Source: Candidatus Bipolaricaulota bacterium
GTDB taxonomy: Bacteria; Bipolaricaulota; Bipolaricaulia; Bipolaricaulales; Bipolaricaulaceae
NCBI GenBank assembly: GCA_014360995.1
Contig: JACIWL010000007.1
Location: 1-60,072 of the forward strand
Direction of reading: 5' to 3'
Length of the DNA: 60,072 bases
A program made the translations under genes and the position numbers. The notes under the pieces are model-generated. The model was not told the origin of the DNA, made no database searches, and saw only the letters and a program-made list of their open reading frames with translations. Positions 43,314 through 51,336 of the stretch are shown here, one piece after another (position 1 is the stretch's first letter; each line of letters begins with the position of its first letter).

Positions 43314-43319
43314 ATTATA
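43314..43319 (-). promoter_or_regulatory. -10 element of the ABC exporter operon
   Basis: Consensus TATAAT on the minus strand, 11 bases before the ATG at 43302. Possible -35 TTTAAC at 43341-43336 (16-base spacer). The leader would be about 4-6 bases with no Shine-Dalgarno. Confidence 0.5.
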
Positions 43320-43459
43320 CTTGCTCGAGCTTTATGTTAAAGGAAGGATTCACTTTTGGGGCCGTGAAGTGTCGCGGCATTTCAAAGACCTTGCGGAAGG
43401 CCTTTTGGATTGACTTGTTTCCAGGGCAAGCCGGGTTCTCCAAAACTTGGCGCTTCGGG

Positions 43460-43465
43460 TATCCT
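43460..43465 (+). promoter_or_regulatory. Possible -10 element of rtcA
   Basis: TATCCT, 8 bases before the ATG at 43474. The -35 region is poor. It is listed because the spacing repeats that of several other genes in the window, and no ribosome site precedes the ATG. Confidence 0.3.
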
Positions 43466-43473
43466 CCGCTGAG

Positions 43474-44517
43474 ATGTGGGCAATCGACGGAAGCCAGAAA
43501 TCCGGAAGCGGAACGATCGTGCGCACGGCCGTGGCTCTCTCCGCCCTCCTTGGCGAACCTCTCTGTATAAACAACATTAGAGCCAAACGGGATAATCCCG
43601 GACTGCGCCCCCAACACCTCAAGGCCGTGGAGGCCGTGGCCGCCTTGACCCAGGCCAAAACGGAGGGCGCCCGCGTGGGAAGCCGGGAGATCTCCTTTCT
43701 TCCGGGAAAAAAGCCCTCCGGAGGAGAATTCTTCTGGGACATCGGCACCGCTGGCTCCACCACCATGCTGGCCCTAACCGTCCTTCCCGTGGCCGTTTTT
43801 GCCAAAAAGCCCTCCGTCTTCCGCATCCGCGGCGGACTCTTTCAGGACTTCGCCCCTTCGGCCTTCCATACGCAAGAAGTCCTCCTTCCGGCCCTAAGGG
43901 CCATGGGGATCCGGGCGGAGTTGAGGATCATCCGACCCGGATACGTTCCCAAGGGCGGGGGCGAGATCGAACTTCAGGTGGAACCCATAAATGGCCCCCT
44001 TTCCCCCTTGCGCCGCGAGGCCTTACATGCGCCCCTTCGGTTTTGGGGGATATCCTTGGCTTCCCATCTAAAAGAGCGAAAGGTGGCGGAGCGCATGGCC
44101 GCCCGGTGTAAGGAGGAACTGGCCAAACAGGGGATCTCCGCAGAGTTTCGCATTTTAAACGACGAAACCTCAATTCAGCCTGGTGCGGCGTTGGCCCTTT
44201 TTGCCGGGGACCAAAAGGGAACGCGCCTCGGCGCGGACCAGGCCGGGGCCCCAGGTCGGCCGGCGGAGAAAATCGCGGAATTCGTGGCCCAAAGCCTCCT
44301 TGAAGATCTGGAGTCCGGGGCCACCGTGGACCGGCATCTCGCCGACCAGCTCATCCTTTACGCCGCTTTGGCCTCTGGCGAAACGGTGTACGTCATCCCC
44401 TCCTTCACCGACCATGTGGAGGCTAACCTCTGGCTTGTGGAGACCCTCCTTGGCGCAAAATGGGAACTTCAGGGGAAAACGCTTTGGATCAAGGGGATCG
44501 GTTATGCCCGGGGTTAA
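43474..44517 (+). CDS. rtcA: RNA 3'-terminal phosphate cyclase
   Basis: 347 aa RtcA/RTC family. Converts an RNA 3'-phosphate to a 2',3'-cyclic phosphate using ATP. Start MWAIDGSQKSGSGTIVRTAVA matches the family N-terminus (I-D-G-S-x-x-x-G-G). RAKRDNPGLRPQHLKAVEA, GGLFQDFAPSAFHTQEVLLP and YVPKGGGEIELQV follow, and the nucleophile His288 lies in TVDRHLADQLILYAAL. Typical length. ATG 43474 gives the canonical start; a TTG 27 bases upstream is the only longer alternative. It overlaps the next gene by 14 bases. There is no RtcB ligase in the window. Confidence 0.93.
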   Translation: MWAIDGSQKSGSGTIVRTAVALSALLGEPLCINNIRAKRDNPGLRPQHLKAVEAVAALTQAKTEGARVGSREISFLPGKKPSGGEFFWDIGTAGSTTMLALTVLPVAVFAKKPSVFRIRGGLFQDFAPSAFHTQEVLLPALRAMGIRAELRIIRPGYVPKGGGEIELQVEPINGPLSPLRREALHAPLRFWGISLASHLKERKVAERMAARCKEELAKQGISAEFRILNDETSIQPGAALALFAGDQKGTRLGADQAGAPGRPAEKIAEFVAQSLLEDLESGATVDRHLADQLILYAALASGETVYVIPSFTDHVEANLWLVETLLGAKWELQGKTLWIKGIGYARG

Positions 44518-45478
44518 GGTGCGGCTGCGAGGTATTTACGCCACAGCCCTCACCATCCTCCTTTCTCAGCGGTGTGAGATCGTGGATCCAAGCGAGGTGA
44601 TTCAAAGGCGGCTCAGTCTTCCTCCTTCCCCAGGCCCAGCGGAGGTGCAGATCTTCGATCGCGCGGATCGGCACGGCGTGGTGATAGAAGGGGTGCGAAG
44701 TGGGGTGGAGGAAGTTGTTCAGATCCTCCGCGAGAAAATCCCCTGGGCGTTGTTCCTCCCGCAAAAGCTGCAGAGGAAAACGAGCTCGCCCCTTGCCGCA
44801 GCCGCGGCCCTCCTTTCCCGCTACGAGGCGGAATTCCCCCGCCCAGCCAAAGAACTCCTCGATGAGGTTCGGGCCAAAGCCGTGCCCACCCTTCCCGGAC
44901 ATCATCTCTTGAAAACCGTGGACCCCGCCCGCGTGGACGAGGCGGAAGGGAAAAATGAGCCCGCAAATCTCCCGGAACTGGCCCAAGGTCTTTGGGAGGA
45001 ACTGGTGGGGCCACACTATGCGCCCGGAAAAACTGTAACCGTGTGGCATCTCAAAGCTGGAGAACCTCCCATCCGCCAAAGCGGGGAAGTGGTAGAGCGC
45101 ACAAAAGAAACCCTTGTTTTGCGCCGGAATTTCGGGCCGGGCGGGCTATACGATGGGCTTGGGCTTCCCAAGGAACCCGGGGATTATGGGCTTTTTGAGC
45201 TCCCCTTGGGCCAGTGGTGGGGAAGACGCCTGTATTTTCGGAGCGACGGGACTTTCCTCGGCGAGATCTACAACGTTCACACCACTCCGGAACTCCTTCC
45301 CGAAGGGGTACGGTATTTGGACTTGGAGGTGGATATCGTGCGCACCTCCGAAGGAATACGCGTCATCGACGAAGAGATCTTGGACAAGAAGGTCGCCGAG
45401 GGCCTTATTTCCGAGGCGTTGGCCAAGAAGGCCAAGGAAGTGGTGGCCGAACTTCTTCGAAAGCTCCAGAACGTGTAG
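44504..45478 (+). CDS. FAU-1-like RNA-binding protein / putative ribonuclease with DUF402 domain
   Basis: 324 aa. The start VKVRLRGIYATALTILL and the C-terminal DUF402 domain (TVTVWHLKAGEPPIRQSGEV, GRRLYFRSDGTFLGEIYNVH, EGVRYLDLEVDIVRTSEG, then a helical VAEGLISEALAKKAKEVVAE) match the archaeal FAU-1 family (AU-rich RNA-binding protein of Pyrococcus, reported to act in rRNA processing). The middle part (65-150) carries the RNase E/G-like S1-related region in that family. Mostly known from archaea, so its bacterial setting is notable. It is joined to rtcA by a 14-base overlap, so both probably act on the same RNA ends. Confidence 0.75.
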   Translation: MPGVKVRLRGIYATALTILLSQRCEIVDPSEVIQRRLSLPPSPGPAEVQIFDRADRHGVVIEGVRSGVEEVVQILREKIPWALFLPQKLQRKTSSPLAAAAALLSRYEAEFPRPAKELLDEVRAKAVPTLPGHHLLKTVDPARVDEAEGKNEPANLPELAQGLWEELVGPHYAPGKTVTVWHLKAGEPPIRQSGEVVERTKETLVLRRNFGPGGLYDGLGLPKEPGDYGLFELPLGQWWGRRLYFRSDGTFLGEIYNVHTTPELLPEGVRYLDLEVDIVRTSEGIRVIDEEILDKKVAEGLISEALAKKAKEVVAELLRKLQNV

Positions 45479-45575
45479 GCATAAGTAGACCGCGGGTGCG
45501 GAGCTGGGCGCCCTTTTGGCAAAACCCCGTTAGCGTAACCACGATATCTTGGGTATTCTCGGCCAGGGTGAAACG

Positions 45576-46640
45576 ATGGCTTTGACCTATGCCGTCCATG
45601 GAGAGGGAACGCCGGCGTTGGAGACGCTCGCGAAGGGTCTCTGCGCGGCCTTAGAGAGGCGCGGGTATCGTCCTTCCGCCCAGGATGATGTCCCCAATCT
45701 CGTCCTGAACCTAACCTCGCGGGAAACCCCTCGACCCTATCGCCGGAAGGCCCAGGCCACCTTCGTCCTCTCCATCTTGGAAATCGAGGAAATCCCGCCG
45801 GAGCCCGTCCAGGCCATGTACCCCTACCTTGTGCGCACCCTCTCCAACATGCTCCTCGCCTATATCCCTGGGAAAGAAGCACACTTTTTCACTTTGGATT
45901 TGGGTCACTACTCAGAACCCGAAGGCGAAGGGTTTTACCACCGCCTTGTGGAGCGCATTCACCCCATGGCCTCTGCAAGGCTTGTCATCAAAAACCGGTT
46001 TGAGCCCGATTTAGAGCCCGAGCTTTGGGAAGGGGATGAGCTCACAAGGGAGCTCAGCCGCGCTGGAAAGATTTTGGACTCTTGGAATCTTCTTCCCGCT
46101 CCTTTCCCCATCGATAAGATCCTTCCGCCAGAGGACTTCCGCCATGTGCAAAGGCTTTATGGGATTGGCGGCCTCTCTTATGGAAACCTTTCCGTGCGAA
46201 AGGACGAAAAAAGGTTTTGGATGTCCGCCTCCGGGGTGGACAAGGCCAACCTCCGGGTGATCGGCCGGGACATCCTCCTCGTTAAGGATTACGACGAAAA
46301 AGAAAACTGTATCGTCCTTTCTGTGCCGCCCCACATCGAGCCCAGGCGTGTCTCTGTAGATGCCATCGAGCACTGGATGATCTACCAGGAGCATCCAGAG
46401 GTGGGGGCCATCATCCACGTGCACGCTTGGATGGACGGAGTTCCCGCAACCCAAGCCCATTACCCTTGTGGAAGTTATGAGCTTGCCAAATCCGTGGCCG
46501 AGCTCGTAAGGAAGGCTCCAGATCCGGCCCGGGCCGTGGTGGGCCTGAAAAACCACGGTTTAACCATCACGGGAAGAAGCCTCTCGGATATCCTCGAAAG
46601 GATAGAAGGAAAACTCATCCGCCAGGTGCCTATGACATGA
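45576..46640 (+). CDS. Class II aldolase/adducin-family protein with N-terminal extension
   Basis: 354 aa. C-terminal 190 residues are a class II aldolase domain: GGLSYGNLSVRKDEKRFWMS, the zinc ligands in GAIIHVHAWMDGV, and AVVGLKNHGLTITGRSLSDIL. The first about 165 residues are an additional domain not recognised by me, with LVLNLTSRETPRPYRRKAQ and FTLDLGHYSEPEGE. Known relatives cleave sugar phosphates (fuculose- or ribulose-phosphate). Start ATG 45576 after CAGGGTGAAACG; longer TTG start possible at 45549. The stop overlaps the next gene (ATGA), suggesting a two-step sugar pathway with the dehydrogenase. Confidence 0.8.
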   Translation: MALTYAVHGEGTPALETLAKGLCAALERRGYRPSAQDDVPNLVLNLTSRETPRPYRRKAQATFVLSILEIEEIPPEPVQAMYPYLVRTLSNMLLAYIPGKEAHFFTLDLGHYSEPEGEGFYHRLVERIHPMASARLVIKNRFEPDLEPELWEGDELTRELSRAGKILDSWNLLPAPFPIDKILPPEDFRHVQRLYGIGGLSYGNLSVRKDEKRFWMSASGVDKANLRVIGRDILLVKDYDEKENCIVLSVPPHIEPRRVSVDAIEHWMIYQEHPEVGAIIHVHAWMDGVPATQAHYPCGSYELAKSVAELVRKAPDPARAVVGLKNHGLTITGRSLSDILERIEGKLIRQVPMT

Positions 46641-47749
46641 AGGCCCTCGTTTATAGTGCCTCCGTCCCTCGATATCTTCTGGCGCAGCTCTTGGGAAAGC
46701 GCATGCCCCTCTCGCTCCTTCCCCTCCGATTAAAAGAAATCCCTGAGCCAGAGCCTCCTCCTGACTGGGAAAGGGGTAAGGTCCTTCTTTCCGGGATCTG
46801 CGGCTCAGATCTTGCCCTCCTTTTTGGGAAAAGTTCACCTAGCCTAGCTCCCTTCTTTTCGTTTCCTGCAGTGTTGGGGCACGAAATTGTGGCCGAGGTC
46901 GGAGGAGTTCGGGCGGCGATCAACCCCCTTTTGACCTGCCGGGAGCGAGGCCTTCCTCTGTGCTGGGCCTGTGAAAAGGGCGAAGACGCCCTCTGTCAAA
47001 ACGTGGCCGAAGGGGAAATTGCTCCGGGGATGCTCGGGTATCACCGGGATCTTCCGGGCGGATGGGGGGAACGCATCGTGGTACATCCGGCGAGGGTTCA
47101 TCCCTTGCCTTCTGATGTGCCCACGGAGCGCGGACTTTTAGCTGAGCCTTTAGCTGTGGTGTTGCGGGGGCTGCGCTTAGTTTCCTTGGACAAAAACGAG
47201 CCCGTGCTCGTCCTTGGCGCGGGAACCATGGGCCTTCTTTCCCTGGCAGCCTTAAAGCTTTTGGGACATTCCGGAGAAATCCACGTTGTGGCTCGACACA
47301 GGCTTCAGGCCCAAATGGCCCAGGACCTTGGAGCTGCGAGTGTCCATTTATCAGCTGAAGAAGCAGCAAAGCTTTTGGGAGCTAAAAACTATAGTGCGCC
47401 CCTTGGCCATGTGGCCTGGCGCGGCGGCTTCCCCTTCATCATCGACGCCGCGGGAACGAAAACGAGCTTAAACCAGGCTTTATGGTCGGTCCGCGAAGGC
47501 GGAACGATCCTCCTTTTGGGCGCTCCAGGAAAGGTGAAGTTGGACCTTTCTCCCCTTTGGTTCCGCGGGATCCGCATAATTGGTACATACACTTATAGCG
47601 ACCAGGACTTCAAGAGGGCTTTGGAGTTTCTTCGCGACGCCAAGAGCTTGGAAAGGCTTGTGACCCACACTTTCCCTCTTTCCGACTACCTTTCAGCTTT
47701 TCGCACAGTCCTGACCCGCCGGGGGATCAAGGTGGCCTTCCGCCCTTAA
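46637..47749 (+). CDS. Zinc-dependent medium-chain dehydrogenase (alcohol/polyol type)
   Basis: 370 aa MDR family. Catalytic zinc region [10 protein letters not shown] and [12 protein letters not shown]. The structural-zinc-like Cys set is in [20 protein letters not shown]. Rossmann motif [21 protein letters not shown], then [16 protein letters not shown]. It oxidises an alcohol or polyol with NAD(P). The substrate may be linked to the class II aldolase upstream, with which it is coupled. The end overlaps the convergent FAH-family gene by 4 bases. Confidence 0.88.
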   Translation: MKALVYSASVPRYLLAQLLGKRMPLSLLPLRLKEIPEPEPPPDWERGKVLLSGICGSDLALLFGKSSPSLAPFFSFPAVLGHEIVAEVGGVRAAINPLLTCRERGLPLCWACEKGEDALCQNVAEGEIAPGMLGYHRDLPGGWGERIVVHPARVHPLPSDVPTERGLLAEPLAVVLRGLRLVSLDKNEPVLVLGAGTMGLLSLAALKLLGHSGEIHVVARHRLQAQMAQDLGAASVHLSAEEAAKLLGAKNYSAPLGHVAWRGGFPFIIDAAGTKTSLNQALWSVREGGTILLLGAPGKVKLDLSPLWFRGIRIIGTYTYSDQDFKRALEFLRDAKSLERLVTHTFPLSDYLSAFRTVLTRRGIKVAFRP

Positions 47750-48486
47750 ATTGGGGCTATTCGCACGGAGAGGCGGCCGATCCCTTCAATATCCACCGCC
47801 GCCTCATCTCCCGGCCGAAGTTCGCCCACCCCTTCAGGGGTTCCGGTGAGAAGGACGTCGCCCGGCTCGAGGGTCATGAAAGAACTGATGTAAGCCAAAA
47901 GAAACGGAATTGAGAAGATCATGGCCGAGGTACGTGCGTCCTGTCGCACCTCCCCGTTCACGAACGTCCGCAAGCGAAGGTCTGAAGGATCTAGCTCCGT
48001 CTCGATCCAGGGTCCCAAGGGGCAAAATCCATCAGCGGACTTGGCTCTGATCCATTGAAGATCGGTCTTTTGCGCATCGCGGGCGGTGAGGTCCAGGGCG
48101 CAGGTGTATCCAAGGACATGGAAAAGAGCCTTCTCTTCGGGGACCCGCCGCATCCTCCGGCCGATCACCACCGCAAGCTCTCCCTCATAATGAAGGCTTT
48201 TTGTGAAGGAGGGGTAGGGGATGGAGGCTCCATGGGGAGCCAGGGCGTTGGGAGCTTTAAGGAAAAGGCCGGGTTCCGGGGGAACTTCCTCTCCCATTTC
48301 CTGGGCATGCTTGCGATAGTTCCGGCCAACACAGACGATCTTGGTAGGCCTGGCCGGGGGAAGAAGTTTTGCTTCGGAAAGGGGGATGCGCTTTCCGGTA
48401 AAGCTCCCTCCGGGACCGCGCGTGACCCTGATCGTTTCCCCTTCCAATATCCCCCAACTTCCCCTTCCAAACCGTACGATTTTCAT
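47746..48486 (-). CDS. Fumarylacetoacetate hydrolase-family protein
   Basis: 246 aa FAH-superfamily (FAHD1-like) enzyme: hydrolase, isomerase or oxaloacetate decarboxylase acting on beta-diketones/oxo-acids. [16 protein letters not shown] opens the catalytic domain. Metal ligands lie in [10 protein letters not shown] (E-x-E) and [14 protein letters not shown] (Asp). [31 protein letters not shown] and [15 protein letters not shown] complete the signature. Start ATG 48486. The larger open frame to 48534 overlaps a possible small gene. It lies downstream of thrS, probably in the same operon. Confidence 0.9.
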   Translation of the reverse strand: MKIVRFGRGSWGILEGETIRVTRGPGGSFTGKRIPLSEAKLLPPARPTKIVCVGRNYRKHAQEMGEEVPPEPGLFLKAPNALAPHGASIPYPSFTKSLHYEGELAVVIGRRMRRVPEEKALFHVLGYTCALDLTARDAQKTDLQWIRAKSADGFCPLGPWIETELDPSDLRLRTFVNGEVRQDARTSAMIFSIPFLLAYISSFMTLEPGDVLLTGTPEGVGELRPGDEAAVDIEGIGRLSVRIAPI

Positions 48487-48488
48487 AT

Positions 48489-48605
48489 TTAGCGGACGAT
48501 CCTTAACCCCGCTCCAGCTAGGAGACGATCGCACTCTTCTTTTGTGGCCCAGACGAAATCCCCGGACGCAGATATAGCTACGTCGTAGCGAAGCCTCATT
48601 CCCAT
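48489..48605 (-). CDS. Possible small protein (38 aa) between thrS and the FAH-family gene
   Basis: Open frame starting one base after the thrS stop (TGA G ATG) and ending two bases before the FAH-family ATG, so it fills the gap exactly and is co-directional. The predicted product begins [17 protein letters not shown] and ends AGAGLRIVR. No known family recognised, no membrane segment. The tight fit and usual codon choice favour a translated, coupled ORF. The short length means chance cannot be excluded. Confidence 0.4.
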   Translation of the reverse strand: MGMRLRYDVAISASGDFVWATKEECDRLLAGAGLRIVR

Positions 48606-48606
48606 C

Positions 48607-50517
48607 TCAAATAAGAGGAGAGCGAGGGAAGGAGGCGGCTTTGATCCGGGCCACCACCTCCGAAAGGGGCTTGGGACCCAAATCCTCGCCGGTCCGCAAC
48701 CGCAAAGCCACTAGACCTTGGGCCTTTTCCCTCTCCCCACAGATCAGCATGTACGGGATCTTTTGGAGCTGGGCCTCACGAATGAGCCACCTTAGGGTCT
48801 TTCCCTCCTTGGTCCAGGCCTCAGCTCTGATCCCTTCCTCCAAGAGTTTCTTTGCCACTTCCTCCGCATACTCGATCTCTCCCTCGCTTACCGGAAGGAC
48901 TACCGCCTGAACCGGCGCAAGCCACACCGGAAAAGCACCACCATAATGCTCGATGAGGATCCCCAAAAAGCGCTCCAATGAACCAAGGAGGGCCCGGTGG
49001 ATCATGTAGGGCCGCTGTTGCCTCCCATCAGGCCCGATAAAGACCATGTCAAACCTCTCCGGAAGGTTGAAATCGAATTGAATAGTGGTAAGCTGCCAAG
49101 ACCGTTTAAGCGAGTCCTGGACCTCGATATCGATTTTAGGCCCATAAAACGCGCCTTCGCCGGCTTTGACCTGGTAGTCCAGGCCTTCCCCTTCCACGGC
49201 AAGTTTTAAGGCCTCGGTAGCCCTTTCCCAGTCTGCCGGATCTCCAACGCATTTTTCTGGCCTTGTGGAGAGGTATGCGGAGAACTCCTCAAAGCCGAAG
49301 GAGCGAAGCATATATAAGGCGAAGCGCAAAACGGCGCGAATCTCCTCCTCAACCTGATCGGGCCGGCAGATGATGTGGGCATCGTCCTGGGTGAAGCCTC
49401 GCACCCGCAAAAGCCCATGAAGCACACCTGAACGCTCAAACCGATAAACCGTTCCAAGTTCAGCATACCTTATAGGAAGCTCCCGGTAAGACCGGACTTT
49501 GGTTTTATAGATGGCGATGTGGAAGGGGCAGTTCATGGGCTTTAAGAAGAATTCCTGGCCTTCGATATCCATCGGCGCATACATGCTTTCCCGATAAAAG
49601 TCGAGGTGCCCAGAAACTTGCCAGAGGCGGCTTCGGCCGATATGCGGAGTGTAGACGAGCTGGTACCCAGCTTTATAGTGCTCGGAAACCCAAAAATCCT
49701 CGATAATCCGGCGGATTCGCGCCCCTTTGGGGTGCCAAAGGACAAGGCCAGCTCCGATCATCTCGTTTTGAATGGAAAAAAGATCGAGCTGAGGGCCAAC
49801 GACCCGGTGATCCCTCCTTCTTGCCTCCTCCCGCCAGCGAAGGTACTCCTCAAGGGCCTCCTTGGTGGGAAAGACCGTGCCGTAGATCCGGGTCAGCATG
49901 TCCCGGTTGGGATCGCCCCGCCAATAGGCCCCGGCCAGATCGAGGAGCTTGAAGTGCCGCACAAGGCCAGTGGAGGGAAGGTGAGGACCACGACAGAGGT
50001 CTAGGAATTCACCCTGCCGATAAAAAGAGATCTCCTCACCCGGGATCTCCTCCAGGAGCTCAAGCTTATAGATTTCCCCGCGCTCTCGGAGAAGTTTTTC
50101 CGCCTCACCACGGGGAATCCACACTCGCTCCAGGGGAAGGTCCTCGGCCACGATCCTCTGCATTTCTTCTTCAATGCGCACTAGATCCTCATGGGAAATG
50201 GGTTTTTCGAAGCGGAAGTCGTAGTAAAAACCGTCAGCGATGGCCGGGCCGATGGCTAGCTTCGTCCCGGGGAAGAGGCGGGTCACGGCGTGGGCGAGGA
50301 TGTGGGCGGCGGTGTGGCGCAAGACCTCCAGGGCTGCGGGATCGGAGGTGGTGAGGATGCGGGCCTCTCCTGTGGAGGGGATCGTGTCGCGCAGATCGCA
50401 AAGCTTTCCATTCACAAGGGCCGCGGCCGCGTTTTTGGTCCCAAGACCTAAGAGCTCAAGGAAGCTGATCCCTTGAGCCTCCCGCACCTCACCGCTTGGA
50501 AGGATCACCTTGGCCAT
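48607..50517 (-). CDS. thrS: Threonyl-tRNA synthetase
   Basis: 636 aa class II synthetase, full length. N-terminal TGS domain (VILPSGEVREAQGISFLELL), then the editing domain with HTAAHILAHAV (its H-x-x-x-H) and GPAIADGFYYDF. Catalytic core: motif 2 region TVYRFERSGVLHGLLRVRGF, zinc-binding MNCPFH, AEGAFYGPKID-like GEGAFYGPKIDIEVQD and motif 3 HRALLGSLERFLGIL. Anticodon-binding domain at the C-terminus. Start ATG 50517 with GGAGGTGAAGG. There is no T-box leader: only 56 bases separate it from the DciA-like gene. Confidence 0.97.
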   Translation of the reverse strand: MAKVILPSGEVREAQGISFLELLGLGTKNAAAALVNGKLCDLRDTIPSTGEARILTTSDPAALEVLRHTAAHILAHAVTRLFPGTKLAIGPAIADGFYYDFRFEKPISHEDLVRIEEEMQRIVAEDLPLERVWIPRGEAEKLLRERGEIYKLELLEEIPGEEISFYRQGEFLDLCRGPHLPSTGLVRHFKLLDLAGAYWRGDPNRDMLTRIYGTVFPTKEALEEYLRWREEARRRDHRVVGPQLDLFSIQNEMIGAGLVLWHPKGARIRRIIEDFWVSEHYKAGYQLVYTPHIGRSRLWQVSGHLDFYRESMYAPMDIEGQEFFLKPMNCPFHIAIYKTKVRSYRELPIRYAELGTVYRFERSGVLHGLLRVRGFTQDDAHIICRPDQVEEEIRAVLRFALYMLRSFGFEEFSAYLSTRPEKCVGDPADWERATEALKLAVEGEGLDYQVKAGEGAFYGPKIDIEVQDSLKRSWQLTTIQFDFNLPERFDMVFIGPDGRQQRPYMIHRALLGSLERFLGILIEHYGGAFPVWLAPVQAVVLPVSEGEIEYAEEVAKKLLEEGIRAEAWTKEGKTLRWLIREAQLQKIPYMLICGEREKAQGLVALRLRTGEDLGPKPLSEVVARIKAASFPRSPLI

Positions 50518-50542
50518 CCTTCACCTCCGAGAACGAAGAAGA

Positions 50543-50571
50543 ACCATATCCCGCAAGGGGACTATGGGCAA
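50543..50571 (-). promoter_or_regulatory. Possible thrS promoter
   Basis: On the minus strand: TTGCCC (50571-50566), 17-base spacer, TATGGT (50548-50543), giving a leader of about 18 bases with a good ribosome site before ATG 50517. Moderate match only. Confidence 0.35.
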
Positions 50572-50573
50572 GG

Positions 50574-51089
50574 TCAGGGAAGGAGGCGGCAGAGGGCGCA
50601 TTCCTCGCCCTCGCCCAAGAAAGCCACCCCGCACCGCCGACATCTTCGTCCTCCCTTGGCCAAAATCGCCTTTTCCTTAGCCAAGACGTTGGCCAAAAGC
50701 TCCAAAAACCTTGAACGCAAAGAAGGCAGAAGATCCTCGGGAATCATCTCCTCCGCACGGTTCAATTCCTCGGCTCCGGGTTGAAGCGAAAACTCTTCCA
50801 CCTCCTTTTCCTCTGGCAAAATTTTGAACTGAAGTTCCTTGACGTTGCTTTTTGGTGCGATCTGTGCTAGCCGGGAAATGATCTCTTGGGCCCAAAGGCG
50901 GAGCTCATTGGCCACCACCGGGCTTGCTACGGCGATGTACAAAATGCCCCGCTCCACGTAAAGGGGCCGGGCAAGCTTGCTTAGCCTCTCTCCCACCGCC
51001 TCCCGCCAGCGCCAGACGGCTTTCTGTTCCTCCCAGCCTTTTCCCCAGTTCCTCGCAATGGACTCCAACCAACTTGAGCTACTCATCAT
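50574..51089 (-). CDS. DciA-like protein (DUF721) with C-terminal zinc ribbon
   Basis: 171 aa. N-terminal DUF721 domain, VWRWREAVGERLSKLARPLY, GILYIAVASPVVANELRLWA and EIISRLAQ. This fold includes DciA, a loader of the replicative helicase in bacteria without DnaC/DnaI. After a linker a C-terminal helical segment is followed by a C-x-x-C...C-x-x-C finger, RRCRRCGVAFLGEGEECALC, which is unusual for the family. It lies next to oriC and dnaA, supporting a replication role. ATG 51089 has AGGG nine bases away; ATG 51095, six bases upstream, is also possible. Confidence 0.75.
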   Translation of the reverse strand: MMSSSSWLESIARNWGKGWEEQKAVWRWREAVGERLSKLARPLYVERGILYIAVASPVVANELRLWAQEIISRLAQIAPKSNVKELQFKILPEEKEVEEFSLQPGAEELNRAEEMIPEDLLPSLRSRFLELLANVLAKEKAILAKGGRRCRRCGVAFLGEGEECALCRLLP

Positions 51090-51131
51090 TTTCATTTTCC
51101 CTGGTTGTAGCTGTAGGAGCTACAGGGGTCC

Positions 51132-51336
51132 TGTGGATAACCCCCGGGGAACGCGGTCCCTTGTTGGGGGCGGCCTGTGGATAACCTTGTGGATAGCCTG
51201 TGGAAAAGCGGGGGATAAAATGTGCGGACAAGCGAGACTGGCACTTGTCCACCGGGGTTTTCCACAGGGGTGGTGCACTTGTCCACAGAGGAGGCGGGCG
51301 CTATCCCCAGGGTTTTCCACAGGGGGCTGTGGATTC
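51132..51336. other. oriC: Probable replication origin (oriC) with about nine DnaA boxes
   Basis: Forward-oriented boxes: TGTGGATAA at 51132 and 51176, TGTGGATAG at 51188, TGTGGAAAA at 51199. Reverse-oriented: TTGTCCACC at 51245, TTTTCCACA at 51258, TTGTCCACA at 51279, TTTTCCACA at 51313. A ninth, TGTGGATTC at 51328, overlaps the dnaA stop. The first four face the next four across a 37-base centre (51208-51244) that contains GGGGATAAAATG, a possible melting site. It sits between the 3' end of dnaA and the DciA-like gene. The AT content is modest for a duplex-unwinding element. Confidence 0.85.

Noticed and set aside
51132-51336. Short repeats that might be a CRISPR or iteron array
   Set aside because: The repeats are 9-base DnaA boxes in both orientations with irregular spacing, next to dnaA.
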